From the NCBI GenBank assembly GCA_900446925.1, contig UAVY01000004.1:744001-808000 (forward strand): a stretch of DNA of 64,000 nucleotides. Direction: 5' to 3'. Each line of letters starts with the position of its first letter. Position 1 is the first letter of the stretch. Of the stretch, positions 32,597 through 43,698 are shown piece by piece. Position numbers and translations under genes: made by a program. The stretch comes from Citrobacter koseri (GTDB lineage Bacteria > Pseudomonadota > Gammaproteobacteria > Enterobacterales > Enterobacteriaceae). The notes below the pieces were generated by a model. That model saw only the letters and a list, made by a program, of their open reading frames with translations, searched no databases and was not told where the DNA came from.

Positions 32597-33759
32597 TTAG
32601 CGCAGATCCATTTTTACCGTCACATTGCCCTCAAATTCGCCGGGCGCTGGCGTTGCGCTGGTCGTGCTCACCGGTGCGGCTTTGATGCGTACCGCGCCGT
32701 TACCTTGCTCCATCCATCGTCACCGGAAATTCAAAGGTGCCGTCCAGCGCAACATTTTGGTTGTCCTCACTAAAAATTCTCACTCCCAGGTCGTCTCTGC
32801 CGAGCATTTTGGCTATCAGGGGATCGCTGCTGTCTACAACCCCCCTGGTCGGCGCTGAGCGTTAGCTTGATTCTGTCGGTATTTCCTACGGCGTTGCCGT
32901 CGCAGTGGTAAGAGATATCAACGTTTTTCAGGGCGTAGCCTTCAGGAGGCTGACCCCCTGGTGACAAACTGTTTACTCACAATTTTCCCCCAGATCAACC
33001 TCAATGGTGCTTCCGGCATTAATCGTACAGCTCAGCGGGGCAGAGAGTGAGCCACTCAGCCAGATATTTGATACGTGCTGTGCGCTGCCAGCGTCGCAGC
33101 TTCCTGAGTCAAAATAGAGACAGGCGTAGTTTTGCACGAGTATCGTTGGGGGAATGACTTCGATACCGAGAATGGGCTTTTTGATATAAAACGTGGCGGC
33201 GATAACATTCCATCTGAACGTTCGCTTCGCGGGGGCGGGCGCCGCCAGGATGGGTGCTGTCGCTACAGACGCTGGCGGAACCTTCGGTGGGTTTCATTGA
33301 CTCGATCACTTTCCCCATCGACGACACCGGCGTCGGATACTGGTTAATGCTGATCTGAATCAGGCCGGTACCGTCCAGAGAATTAACGGCATCGCTATAA
33401 CCTGCAACATCAATATCTATGTTTTCAGTCAGATAACCGTACCCGGCGATACCGGCATTAAGCGGGCTTCCGGCCAGCGTCAATTCCATTATTGCCGTTG
33501 ATTCAAACACATTGCCAGGGCATGTGCAGTTTGCCTCCATTTCAACGCCGTTCCCGACAATATGCTCATCAAATTTAACAATATTGTTGGCCGTGTTGTC
33601 GTTTGCGTTGATTTCGTTGCTGAACGTGACGCTGTAATACTGTGGCGCGGTAAAGCAGTCACGCAGAATGGTCGCGGCCTGGGCTGTTGCGGACGCCATC
33701 AGGCAAAGACCTGCTGCGGACAATGAAAGACGTGCGTATTTTCCCATTTTACTTAACAT
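32597..33759 (-). CDS. Fimbrial tip adhesin (FimH-like position; several indels)
   Basis: About 387 residues. ATG 33759, after AGGAACCGCAAAA, overlaps the usher stop by 7 bases. Signal peptide MLSKMGKYARLSLSAAGLCL...TAQA. The first ~160 residues form a two-cysteine-pair lectin-like region (CFTAPQYYSVTF, NCTCPGNVF). The C-terminal part, in broken frames, ends GNVTVKMDLR, a beta-strand ending typical of fimbrial pilin domains. Last in a subunit-chaperone-usher-adhesin operon, it is the likely tip receptor-binding protein. Indels lie near 33245 and at several points downstream. The ligand is unknown. Confidence 0.7.
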
Positions 33760-36292
33760 TTTTGCGGTTCCTGCTGACAAGTCGCGCTGAGGTAATGGAT
33801 GCCGGTCGGGCTGACCGCGTGGTGTTCGCTATTCAGCGTGATGTGGGCTGTGCATTGTTGATCCTGTGAATTTCCCCATTTGACGCTTAACTGAACGTCG
33901 TCGGCGACCCCGGCCAGGTAGAGCGTGCCCGTATCATCCACGATGCCGCTGATGGCGAGGGCGTCGACCGTCGCCATCGCGCCAAAAGGCACCGTCATGC
34001 CATTCGGGCGGGTTAATTTTATGAGCGTGCGATAACCGACATGCGCATCAAAAGTGGCGGAAACGGCGGCATTGCGCGAAGGAATCACCGTCACGGCGGT
34101 TTCACTGGTATCAACGTCCTCCGGCAGGCTGCTGGTGTCGACGCGAATCCGGTTTTCCTGATAGGGGCTTAATGACGGGATGATGGCGTTGCCCTGCCAG
34201 TCAGTCTGAATGCCGCGCTGGTTTTGGAAGCGTACGCCCGATGCGCCGTTGGCGTTGACGATAGCAAACTGACTGCCTAAAGGCTGAGCCAGCGTGACGC
34301 CGTGTGGATGGGCGACAATCGCACCGCTGACGCCGTAACTCAAGCGCTGCATATCGTCAGAGGAGGTGTAGTAACCCGCATTGAGGTTGGCGTATTGTGA
34401 GCGATAGCTACCGTATACGCTGCTGGTGTCTGCGCCGTCATGGTTGGAATGGCTCTGCTGGAAGGCGTAATTCAGGCGTTCATCGTCCAGCAGCGTACCG
34501 TTTAACCCGATATTTTGCTGGGTGTAGCCATGCTTGTTATTGCTGATGTTATAGCTGCTCCAGGCCCCCGGTAGCCACTGACTTAACGGCACGCTGAAGC
34601 CGAAGGCGATCATCTGGTCGCTCTCTTCGCCGTTGCTTTTGCTGTAGGTATAAGCAAGGTGGATGCTGATATTTTTAATCGTGGTATTCAGGCCCGCCGA
34701 AATACTGCGCTCTTTGTAGGCGGTGCCCCAGTAATCCTGCTGATAACCGTTCAGGTAAAGGCTGGCGCCGGACACGTTCTGGCTTATGCTGGCCTGAATC
34801 CGGTTGCGTTTGTTAAAGCGAAACAGCAGATCATCTTCATGATCGTCGTACTTTTGATTCGCGTCGGCGAAACTGTAATAACCACGGGTAGAGTAGCGAT
34901 AGCTGGCCAGCGTAAAGTTCGTCTCCGTGGTGTCAATTTTCCCGGAGTAGAGCAGGCGATAAGACTGGCCGGTGTGCTGAGTGTCATCATCAAGCCGGGT
35001 TTTCGCCAGCGTCACATCGCGGAAAGCGACCCGACGATGCCAAGGGAGAGGCCAGCCCCGCTGTTCATCGCCTGATAATCCTGCGCGGCGGTCACGCCGC
35101 CGAACAGCGTGACGCTATTGTTCAGGCCATAAATGAGGCTACCCTGCACGAAGTCCGGTTCATTTTGTTCGCTCCCGCTGTCTGCGCGATAGCGACCCGC
35201 GGTAACTTCATATTTCATATGCCCAGGACGCTGCATCACGGCGACGCTGGAATAAGGCTGGGTAAAGTGGCGCTCTGTGCCATCGGCCTCTTTTACCGTG
35301 ACTTCCAGATCGCCGCTGTTGGTCGTGGAATAAAGGTCGTTAATTTCAAATGCGCCGGGCGCGACGTTTTGCTGATAGATGAGATAACCGTTCTGACGTA
35401 CCGACACTTCGGCGTTGGAGCTGGCGATGCCGCGAATCACCGGCGCGTAGCCGCGCTGGCTGTAAGGCAGCATCTCTTCATCAGAGGCGATATTGACGCC
35501 ACGGTATTGCAGACTGTCAAAAACGTCGCCCCGGGTGTTGCTTTCTCCCCCGGTAAACTGCGCTTTCAGGGCGTCAATATCGTGCTGCAAATAGGTGTTG
35601 ATGGTTTCCCAGTGATGGCTGCCGTCAGTGTCGCTCCAGGTGGCGTAATTGCGCAGCCGCCAGCCGCCAATATTGGTGCCGCTGCGCATATTCAGGTACT
35701 GGTTAGTGGTGTTGTTTTGCGTGTCGTCCTGGTTTTGTGAACCGGAAAAGGCGTAGTCGACAAAGGCGACGGGGACGCCGTCATCCCAGCGTGACGGATC
35801 AATATAGCCTTTACCCGTGCCGGCAATGGCGGCCTGCGGGATGCTAAGGCGCAGCGTCATAACGGAGAAATCGAGCGTTGCCAGCGCCTGTGGGATATAC
35901 GCGCTCAACGGTTCAGGCAGTGGCTTCGCCGCATTGAGTGCGGCTAATTCAGGATATTTATCGACCGCCACGCCCCATTTTCTTAGCATATCCGGCGTGA
36001 GCTGCGGCGTCAGTTCGCCGCCAGGCGTGCCGAGGTAGGTGATATCCGCATCATCCAGGCGCACATCGTTAATCATGACCCGGGAAGCGTAGACGCCGGG
36101 CAATTGCGCACTGGATTTAGAAAATAAGGAAAGATCGATATCCTGCTGCGTCAGCATATTCCCCTCCAGCGCAGAAGGCGAAAAGCGATACTCGCGCGCG
36201 TTCGCGACACAGGAAGAGACCAGCAACATACCGCCAAGGCAACGCACCAGTGGGGTGAGACGCTGACGTAAAAGAGGTGGGCCAAAAGCCAT
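33753..36292 (-). CDS. Fimbrial outer-membrane usher (one indel)
   Basis: About 846 residues. ATG 36292 opens a long signal peptide (LGGMLLVSSCVANA) and the N-terminal chaperone-binding domain (YRFSPSALEGNMLTQQDIDL). The 24-strand barrel, plug and C-terminal domain follow (RGYYSF, GASGVRFQNQRGIQTDWQGN, cysteine pair at CTAHITL and ATCQQEPQKC). The frame slips near 35015, between SLGIVGSLSA and VTLAKTRLDDD. It assembles and secretes pilins delivered by the chaperone. Sequence does not place it in a named fimbria such as Fim or Stb with certainty. Confidence 0.88.
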
Positions 36293-36300
36293 AAGGTGGT

Positions 36301-36994
36301 TTAATCCCGAGCCAGAGTGACAGTATATTTGTCAGAGGCGTTGCCGTAATCCGTAATACAACGCCAGCTAACGGTGTTTCCCGAGGCGCTTTTCGGCACC
36401 GGGATTTGCACGCTGGACCTGGGAGTGACCATATCGGCTTTCTCAAGTCTGGTGTTGCCGAGCAGCAGACTGTCAAAGATGCTGTGAAACGCGCCTTCAT
36501 TGACCACCGTTAACATTTCGCCGCGACGAACAAAATGCAGGTTCTTGCAGGTCTCGGTGGGCGTACCTTGCAAGCCCTTCGGACGCCAGAACAATTTCAG
36601 ACGCGTTTTTGTAAATCAGACGCAACACGTTTTTATCATCGTCTTCTTTGGCCGTACCGGGAATTGTGCGCACATTCATGTAGAACAGGGATTCCCGGTC
36701 TGTGGGAAGCGCAGTTCCATTCCAGGCAATACGCAGGCTTTGTTCTTTCTGCGGGTCAAGACGGAACAGTGGCGGCGTGACAATAAAAGGCCCACGCGTT
36801 TTACCGTCGCCGGTATCGGACCATGACTGGATCAGCCACGGCAGTTCCTTCTCTTTATTGACCAGCGGAAGGGCGACCTCTTTTTTCCCTGCGTCATAAA
36901 TAATGCGCGTGCGGCCAACCTGAATTCCAGCGGCATGGCTAAATGATGTTAATATTACAGGGAGGCATAATAAAACCTGAGATACAGTACGCAT
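36301..36994 (-). CDS. Periplasmic fimbrial chaperone (one indel)
   Basis: About 230 residues, ATG 36994, signal peptide MRTVSQVLLCLPVILTSFSHA. PapD-type immunoglobulin-like chaperone: GIQVGRTRIIYDAGKKEVAL starts the G1/A1 strands, and SLFYMNVRTIPG is the conserved family signature region. A frameshift near 36590 separates the two domains; the C-terminal domain has a cysteine pair (CKNLHF, WRCITDY). It binds pilins by donor-strand complementation and passes them to the usher 8 bases downstream. Confidence 0.88.
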
Positions 36995-37143
36995 AACCTT
37001 AACTTATATTAAGTGGACATATAAAAGCGGGGGAGATAATAGTCCGGGTCCATTTTCGGACTATTATCAGATTCGCCTTCCTGAAATAAATCTGTTAATG
37101 CCAGAAGATGCTATGGATTTTATCAATGAGTAAAGTCAGGTTA

Positions 37144-37719
37144 TTAACGATAAAGTATATTTACGGTCATGTCCGCATCGGCCGGGCCCGCAGTGACGGT
37201 TTGCGCGAATGATTTATAACGGGCATTGAAATTCGCCTGAACAGAGTCGCCCGTCAGAGTGGGTAATTCGATAAACACCTGTCCTTCTCCACCATCCATT
37301 GTAATGAGTTGCGTGTCTTTATTTTCCGGGCTAACGGCAATACCGACCCCTGTTGCCGCCGTATCTCCGGCGGTAGTGATTTTACTGACATCCAGTAATG
37401 TCGAAGAACCTGTCAGGGCGGTTGTCCCGTTAAATGTTAACTGAACGGCGGGCAGACCATCGCTTTTAAGTGGGCAATCCACTAATACAATGGAAAAGGG
37501 GGCAAGCGTTGATTCAGTTCCTGGAGTGGAAAAAAGCGAGGTGGGGTAAGTACCTAATGGCACGGTGCTGTTCGTTCCATCATCGCCCTGAATCTCACAA
37601 CTGGGTTCGATAATTTGTCCTGTGAAGTGAATCGTACCGGCATTCAGTTCGGCGGCGAAGGTTCCCGTTGACGCCAGTGCCAGCAGTGCGCCTGATATAA
37701 TATGTCCTCTTGCGTTCAT
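37144..37719 (-). CDS. Major fimbrial subunit (type 1 pilin family)
   Basis: 191 residues, intact. Signal peptide MNARGHIISGALLALASTGT ending FAA; mature N-terminal donor strand ELNAGTIHFTG; cysteine pair at PSCEIQ and VDCPLK; C-terminal beta-zipper ending MTVNILYR with the penultimate aromatic typical of pilins. First gene of the operon, preceded by about 500 bases of AT-rich DNA. It forms the fimbrial shaft. Confidence 0.9.
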   Translation of the reverse strand: MNARGHIISGALLALASTGTFAAELNAGTIHFTGQIIEPSCEIQGDDGTNSTVPLGTYPTSLFSTPGTESTLAPFSIVLVDCPLKSDGLPAVQLTFNGTTALTGSSTLLDVSKITTAGDTAATGVGIAVSPENKDTQLITMDGGEGQVFIELPTLTGDSVQANFNARYKSFAQTVTAGPADADMTVNILYR

Positions 37720-38229
37720 AGCTATAGTTCCTTAACGGTGATATCCATGATATGAAATTGTTCAGTTTCAGATGGGGTGAATTTATTGCAAATAGAAAAC
37801 GGGGTCAATATTAAATTATATCTATATGTGTGAATTTAAAATATATTCTGTGAATCAATGAAGGCTATTATACCGTCAGCGTCGCCTGCTTTCTGTGCAT
37901 AAATATTGTAATAAAGTATTTTTTCTCTGGTGAAAAGATAAATTGAAGAAATGAAAACCAGGTAATATATTTTAAAGACTTCTTTAATCTTGATGACAGA
38001 AGGCGAAATTAACCTCCGTAATACAGGTTTATATAAATGCTCATTGTATTTTATGTCAATGAAATGTGAACCCACTTCCCTTATTCCGAAAATAAGACGC
38101 CTGACCGGCAGAGAAAATCCGCTTGCTGACAAACAAGACAAAAAGAGGGCGTTATGGGGGCTATTCCGCCTATTGACTGCGGCGTGTTCTGGCATGATCG
38201 ATGCAACGTAATGGCAGCAGGCGTATGCA
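37720..38229. promoter_or_regulatory. 510-base gap between fimbrial operon and flhB
   Basis: AT-rich divergent promoter region for the fimbrial operon (left) and flhB (right). No gene is supported; the frames at 37836-38363 and 37990-38211 lack any coding sign. I see no clear invertible-element inverted repeats. The right end should hold the FlhDC-dependent class 2 promoter of flhB, but no clear box could be assigned by eye. Confidence 0.5.
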
Positions 38230-39383
38230 GTGGCAGAAGAGAGCGACGACGATAAAACAGAAGCCCCCACACCCCACCGACTTGAAAAAGCGCGGGAGGA
38301 AGGGCAAGTCCCCCGATCGAAGGAGTTGACCTCACTGCTGATTTTGCTGGTGGGCGTTTGCATTATCTGGATCGGCGGTGAGTCGCTGGCGCGTCGCCTG
38401 GCGGGGATGTTGTCGGCTGGGCTGCGTTTCGATCACAGCATGGTGAACGACCCCAATTTGATCCTCGGGCAGATTATTTTGCTGATTAAAGAGGCGATGA
38501 TTGCGTTGCTGCCGCTCATCACCGGCGTTGTGCTGGTCGCGCTGATCTCGCCGGTCATGCTCGGCGGCCTGATTTTCAGCGGTAAATCACTGCAACCCAA
38601 ATTTTCAAAACTGAATCCGCTATCGGGGATTAAACGCATGTTCTCCGCCCAGACCGGCGCGGAACTGCTGAAAAGCAATCCTGAAATCGACGCTGGTGGG
38701 AAGCGTGGCGGGATTTTATCTCTGGCATCACTGGCCGGAGATGATGCGCCTGATGGCGGAATCTCCGGTTACGGCGATGGGCAACGCGCTTGATTTAGTC
38801 GGGCTGTGCGCGCTTCTGGTTGTGCCTGGGCGTGATTCCGATGGTGGCGTTTGACGTCGTCTTCCAGATCTTCAGCCACCTGAAGAAACTGCGGATGTCG
38901 CGTAAAGATATTCGCGATGAATTTAAAGAGAGTGAAGGCGATCCGCACATCAAAGGGAAAATTCGCCAGATGCAGCGTGCGGCTGCGCAGCGTCGCATGA
39001 TGGAAGATGTGCCTAAAGCGGATGTCATCGTGACTAACCCGACGCATTACTCGGTTGCGTTGCAGTACGACGAAAACAAAATGAGTGCGCCAAAAGTGGT
39101 CGCCAAAGGCGCGGGACTGGTGGCGCTGCGCATTCGCGAAATTGGCGCGGAACATCGGGTGCCGACCTTAGAAGCGCCCCCGCTGGCGCGCGCCTTGTAT
39201 CGGCATGCTGAAATTGGTCAGCAAATCCCCGGCCAGCTCTATGCCGCAGTGGCAGAAGTGCTGGCATGGGTATGGCAGCTCAAACGCTGGCGTCTTGCCG
39301 GTGGACAACGTCCTCCACAACCTGAAAATCTTCCTGTGCCTGAAGCACTGGATTTTATGAACGAGAAGAATACTGATGGCTAA
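38230..39383 (+). CDS. flhB: Flagellar export switch protein FlhB (two indels)
   Basis: About 383 residues; GTG 38230 opens [20 protein letters not shown]. Four membrane helices lie in the first 210 residues, then a cytoplasmic domain with the self-cleaving NPTH motif ([20 protein letters not shown]). Indels near 38680 and 38808 fall in the membrane region; the net length of 1154 equals 383 codons plus stop plus two. FlhB switches the flagellar type III export apparatus from hook to filament substrates. It overlaps flhA by 8 bases. Confidence 0.93.
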
Positions 39384-41457
39384 TCTGGTCGCGATGCTGC
39401 GCCTGCCCAGCAACCTGAAATCCACGCAATGGCAAATTCTTGCCGGGCCGATCCTCATCCTGCTGATTTTGTCGATGATGGTGCTGCCGCTGCCCGCCTT
39501 CATCCTCGACCTGCTGTTCACCTTTAATATCGCGCTGTCGATCATGGTGCTGTTGGTGGCGATGTTCACCCAGCGCACGCTGGAATTTGCCGCATTCCCG
39601 ACAATATTGCTTTTCACCACGCTGTTGCGCCTGGCGTTGAACGTGGCGTCAACCCGTATCATCCTGATGGAAGGGCATACCGGCGCAGCGGCGGCAGGGA
39701 AAGTGGTCGAGGCGTTTGGTCACTTCCTGGTCGGCGGCAACTTTGCGATCGGTATCGTGGTGTTCGTCATTCTCGTCATCATCAACTTTATGGTTATCAC
39801 CAAGGGCGCCGGGCGTATCGCGGAAGTGGGCGCGCGTTTCGTGCTGGACGGGATGCCCGGTAAACAGATGGCGATCGACGCTGACCTGAATGCTGGTCTG
39901 ATTGGCGAAGATGAAGCGAAAAAACGTCGTGCTGAAGTGACGCAGGAAGCGGATTTCTACGGGTCAATGGACGGTGCGAGTAAGTTTGTGCGCGGGGATG
40001 CCATCGCCGGTATCTTAATCATGGTCATTAACATCGTGGGCGGCCTGCTGGTGGGGGTTCTACAACACGGGATGGACATGGGGCACGCGGCGGAAAGTTA
40101 CACCCTGCTGACGATCGGCGACGGCCTGGTGGCGCAAATTCCGGCGCTGGTGATCTCTACGGCGGCGGGCGTTATCGTCACCCCGCGTTAGCACCGACCA
40201 GGATGTGGGCGAACAGATGGTGGGGCAACTGTTCAGCAACCCGAGCGTGATGCTGCTCAGCGCATCGGTTCTCGGCCTGCTTGGCCTGGTGCCGGGGATG
40301 CCAAACCTGGTGTTCCTGATGTTTACGGCGGCGCTATTGGGCCTTGCCTGGTGGCTGCGCGGGCGTGAACAAAAAACCACCGGCAGAGCCGCAGGCCGTC
40401 AAGATGCCGGAAAATAATTCGGTGGTTGAAGCCACCTGGAACGATGTACAGCTTGAAGATTCGCTGGGCATGGAGGTGGGCTACCGCCTGATCCCGATGG
40501 TGGATTTCCAGCAGGACGGCGAACTGCTCGGGCGAATCCGCAGTATTCGTAAAAAGTTCGCCCAGGATATGGGCTTCCTGCCGCCAGTGGTACACATTCG
40601 CGACAATATGGACTTACAGCCAGCGCGCTATCGCATTCTGATGAAAGGGGTAGAAATTGGCAGCGGCGACGCCTATCCGGGACGCTGGCTGGCGATTAAC
40701 CCAGGCACGGCGGCGGGAACGCTGCCGGGCGAACAGACTGTCGATCCCGCTTTTGGCCTGGACGCCATCTGGATCGAAAGCGCGCTGAAAGAGCAGGCGC
40801 AGATTCAGGGCTTCACCGTGGTGGAAGCCAGCACCGTCGTGGCGACGCATCTTAATCACTTGATTGGTCAGTTTGCCGCAGAGTTGTTTGGTCGCCAGGA
40901 GGCGCAGCAACTGCTGGATCGCGTATCACAAGAGATGCCAAAGCTGACGGAAGATTTGGTGCCTGGCGTTGTAACGCTCACGACCCTGCATAAAGTGTTG
41001 CAGAACCTGCTGGATGAAAAAGTGCCGATCCGTGATATGCGCACGATTCTGGAAACGCTGGCGGAACATGCGCCGTTGCAGAGCGATCCGCATGAATTAA
41101 CCGCCGTGGTGCGTGTGGCGCTGGGCAGGGCGATTACGCAGCAGTGGTTCCCGGGCAATGACGAAGTGCAGGTGATTGGGCTGGATACTCCGCTGGAGCG
41201 CCTGCTGTTGCAGGCGTTACAGGGTGGTGGCGGCCTTGAACCGGGGGCTGGCCGATCGCTTGCTGGCGCAAACCCAGGAGGCGCTGTCCCGTCAGGAAAT
41301 GCTGGGCGCGCCGCCGGTTCTGCTGGTGAACCACGCGCTACGCCCGCTGCTGTCGCGCTTTTTACGCCGGAGTTTGCCGCAGCTGGTGGTGTTGTCGAAC
41401 ATGGAGCTTTCTGATAATCGCAACATCCGTATGACGGCGACAATTGGAGGGAAATAA
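39376..41457 (+). CDS. flhA: Flagellar export gate protein FlhA (three indels)
   Basis: About 692 residues. The N-terminal half has eight membrane helices, with the FHIPEP signature [15 protein letters not shown] and the cytoplasmic loop [20 protein letters not shown]. The C-terminal half is the soluble substrate-docking ring domain ending MTATIGGK. Indels near 40187, 40362 and 41243 give 2082 bases, three above the E. coli length, so all three are single insertions. It shares one base with the flhE start (TAATG). Confidence 0.94.
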
Positions 41458-41849
41458 TGCGTAATTTACTCGGTTTATTGTTATTTCCGCTGGCGGTACA
41501 GGCCGCCGGAGAAGGGGCATGGCAGGCCAGCAGTATCGGCATTACCCTGAACCATCGTGGGGTGTCGGCGTCGTCTGCTCCATTGTCGTCAGGCCAGCCG
41601 GTGTCCGGTTTAATGACGCTGGTCGCCTGGCGCTATGAACTGAATGGCCCGACGCCGGCGGGGCTTCGGGCGCGTTTGTGTTCACAGTCCCGTTGCGTGG
41701 AGCTGGACGGACAGAGCGGAACCACCCACGGGTTCGCGAATGTGCCTGCCGCTGAACCGTTGCGCTTCGTGTGGGAGGTGCCGGGCGGCGGGCGACTGAT
41801 TCCCGCATTAAAAGTGCAGCGTAATCAGGTGATTGTGAACTATCGTTAA
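41457..41849 (+). CDS. flhE: Flagellar protein FlhE
   Basis: 130 residues, intact, translation coupled to flhA. Signal peptide [19 protein letters not shown]; the mature periplasmic domain has a Cys pair in LCSQSRC and ends VQRNQVIVNYR. In Salmonella FlhE limits proton leakage through the export gate and helps swarming. Last gene of the operon, followed by a 10-bp-stem hairpin. Confidence 0.95.
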   Translation: MRNLLGLLLFPLAVQAAGEGAWQASSIGITLNHRGVSASSAPLSSGQPVSGLMTLVAWRYELNGPTPAGLRARLCSQSRCVELDGQSGTTHGFANVPAAEPLRFVWEVPGGGRLIPALKVQRNQVIVNYR

Positions 41850-41864
41850 CTCCCCGCGCCAACA

Positions 41865-41891
41865 GCAGCCAGCAGACAACGTGCTGGCTGC
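41865..41891 (+). terminator. Terminator of flhBAE
   Basis: GCAGCCAGCA, loop GACAACG, TGCTGGCTGC, 15 bases after flhE; the tail is only weakly T-rich. Confidence 0.65.
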
Positions 41892-41921
41892 CTCACAATT
41901 TTGACCCCATCTTTTGATTCA

Positions 41922-41940
41922 ATAGAAACGCTGTTTTATA
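41922..41940 (+). promoter_or_regulatory. KdgR-like operator upstream of transporter/GH105 genes
   Basis: ATAGAAACGCTGTTTTATA resembles the KdgR consensus AATGAAACRNYGTTTCATT (about 15 of 19 positions). KdgR represses pectin and rhamnogalacturonan use in enterobacteria, which fits the two genes that follow. A second partial palindrome, TGAAAAGGTTTCA near 42005, has too short a spacer. Confidence 0.5.
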
Positions 41941-42110
41941 AATCGGTGACGCGCGTTGCCAGACTCTTTGTATTTTTGCCATCTCGTCTGATGGTGTGGC
42001 AAAAATGAAAAGGTTTCACTTCCTGTTAGCTTTTACTGTGGCCGTGTAAAAACTCCCTTTGGCGAAGCCAATATGCCGGGGGTCTCCCAACAATTTGCAG
42101 GGTTAACGGC

Positions 42111-43694
42111 ATGAAAACACGTAAAATTGGATTGGCGAATTATTTAGCCTATGGTTCGGGCGATTTTCTGGGCGCAGGAACCACTGCATTAACCGCCGCA
42201 TGGTTACTCTATTTCTACACGACCTTCTGTGGCCTTACGCCGATTGAGGCGACATTCATTTTCGCTGCCGCGAGGGTTCTGGATGCGGTCGTCAGCCCGC
42301 TGATGGGCTTTCTGACCGATAACTTCGGTTCGACCTGGTTCGGCAGACGCTTTGGCCGTCGTAAATTCTTTATTCTGCTTGGTATTCCATGCGTCTTTAG
42401 CTACTCGCTCATGTGGGTTGGCGATATGGGATTCTGGTACTACCTGCTGACTTATCTGCTGTTCGACATTGTCTACACCATGATTCTTGTCCCTTACGAG
42501 ACGCTGGTGCCGGAAATGACCGATGATTTCAAACAGAAGACCCGGTTCTCCGGGGCGCGTATCTCAATGGCGCAGATGTCCGCGATTCTGGCCTCGTTCC
42601 TGCCGGGTATCCTGCTGACCGCCTTTGGTAAAGACAACCCCGTTTCTTTTTTCTATGCCAGCCTGGTGTTCTCGGTGCTGTGCGCGCTGATGCTGACTTT
42701 TGTGTGGTTCTTTACCTGGGAGCGCCCGCGCGAAGAGTGGACGGAGGCGGCGCTGCGTGCGGAAGAAGAGAAGAAAAGCCTGACGTTCAGCCAGAGTATG
42801 AGCCGTTTGTTTGTTGAGCTGAGCTCGACGCTGCGCATCAAGATTTTCCGCCAGCATCTGGGGATGTATCTTGGGGGATATATCGCACAGGACGTCTTTA
42901 ACGCCGTCTTTACCTGGTATGTTGTTTTTGTCCTGATGCAGGAAGCCTCACTGGCGTCGAATCTGCTCGGTACGATGGCTATCTTCCAGTTCATTGCGGT
43001 GATTGCCATGATCCCGCTGTGCATTCGCTTCGGGCCTGCGCCGTCATACCGGATGGTCGTGGTGCTCTTTGGTCTGAGTTCTCTCTCTTATGCCGTTCTT
43101 TATTATGCGGGCTTAAGCGATGTTTATTCGCTGCTGCTGCTGATCTCAGCGCTGGCGGGGCTTGGTCGCGGCGGGATCAACTATGTGCCGTGGAATACCT
43201 ACACCTATATTGCCGATGTTGATGAGGTGATTACCGGTCAACGGCGGGAAGGGATCTTCGCGGGTATCATGACGCTGACCCGTAAAGCCTCTCAGGCCGG
43301 GGCCGTCATGCTGGTCGGGATTGTGATGCAGATGTCTGGTTTTGTATCAGGGCAGAGCATACAGCCTGAAGCGGTCAGTCATACCATTCTGCTGATTCTG
43401 AGCTGCGGCACGCTGTCCGTGCTGGCCTTTGGTTTCCTGGTTTCTTTGCGTTTCAAACTGAATTTGCAAACGCACGGCACCCTGCGTGAAGAGACCGCCA
43501 AAATGCGTGAGTCGGGCCGGGTGATGCCGGAAGCCATCACGCCGCAGGCGCGTGCGACCGTCGAGATGCTCTCCGGTATGCCGTATGAATCACTGTGGGG
43601 TAACAACAATATTGGTTATCTGAACCGTAATAAACCTGCGGCGCCTTCGCTTCAACAGGGCGCTGCGCTGAATTCGACATTGAACAGAGGTTAA
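42111..43694 (+). CDS. GPH-family sugar:cation symporter, RhiT/TogT-like
   Basis: 527 residues, intact, ATG 42111. Twelve hydrophobic segments. The loop WFGRRFGRRKFFILLG between helices 2 and 3 is the GPH/MelB-type signature. It is longer than MelB by about 50 residues at the C-terminus, which is soluble. The next gene encodes a GH105 enzyme, and in Dickeya the rhamnogalacturonide transporter RhiT is paired with GH105 RhiN, so import of unsaturated oligogalacturonides or rhamnogalacturonides is the best guess. It was probably gained between flhE and the PBP2-like gene. Confidence 0.8.
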   Translation: MKTRKIGLANYLAYGSGDFLGAGTTALTAAWLLYFYTTFCGLTPIEATFIFAAARVLDAVVSPLMGFLTDNFGSTWFGRRFGRRKFFILLGIPCVFSYSLMWVGDMGFWYYLLTYLLFDIVYTMILVPYETLVPEMTDDFKQKTRFSGARISMAQMSAILASFLPGILLTAFGKDNPVSFFYASLVFSVLCALMLTFVWFFTWERPREEWTEAALRAEEEKKSLTFSQSMSRLFVELSSTLRIKIFRQHLGMYLGGYIAQDVFNAVFTWYVVFVLMQEASLASNLLGTMAIFQFIAVIAMIPLCIRFGPAPSYRMVVVLFGLSSLSYAVLYYAGLSDVYSLLLLISALAGLGRGGINYVPWNTYTYIADVDEVITGQRREGIFAGIMTLTRKASQAGAVMLVGIVMQMSGFVSGQSIQPEAVSHTILLILSCGTLSVLAFGFLVSLRFKLNLQTHGTLREETAKMRESGRVMPEAITPQARATVEMLSGMPYESLWGNNNIGYLNRNKPAAPSLQQGAALNSTLNRG

Positions 43695-43698
43695 GGAT

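Noticed and set aside
37836..38363. 175-codon minus-strand frame upstream of flhB
   Set aside because: It runs antisense into flhB, lacks an RBS and has low-complexity AT composition; likely non-coding.
42003..42016. Second KdgR operator (TGAAAAGGTTTCA)
   Set aside because: The spacer between half-sites is two bases too short.
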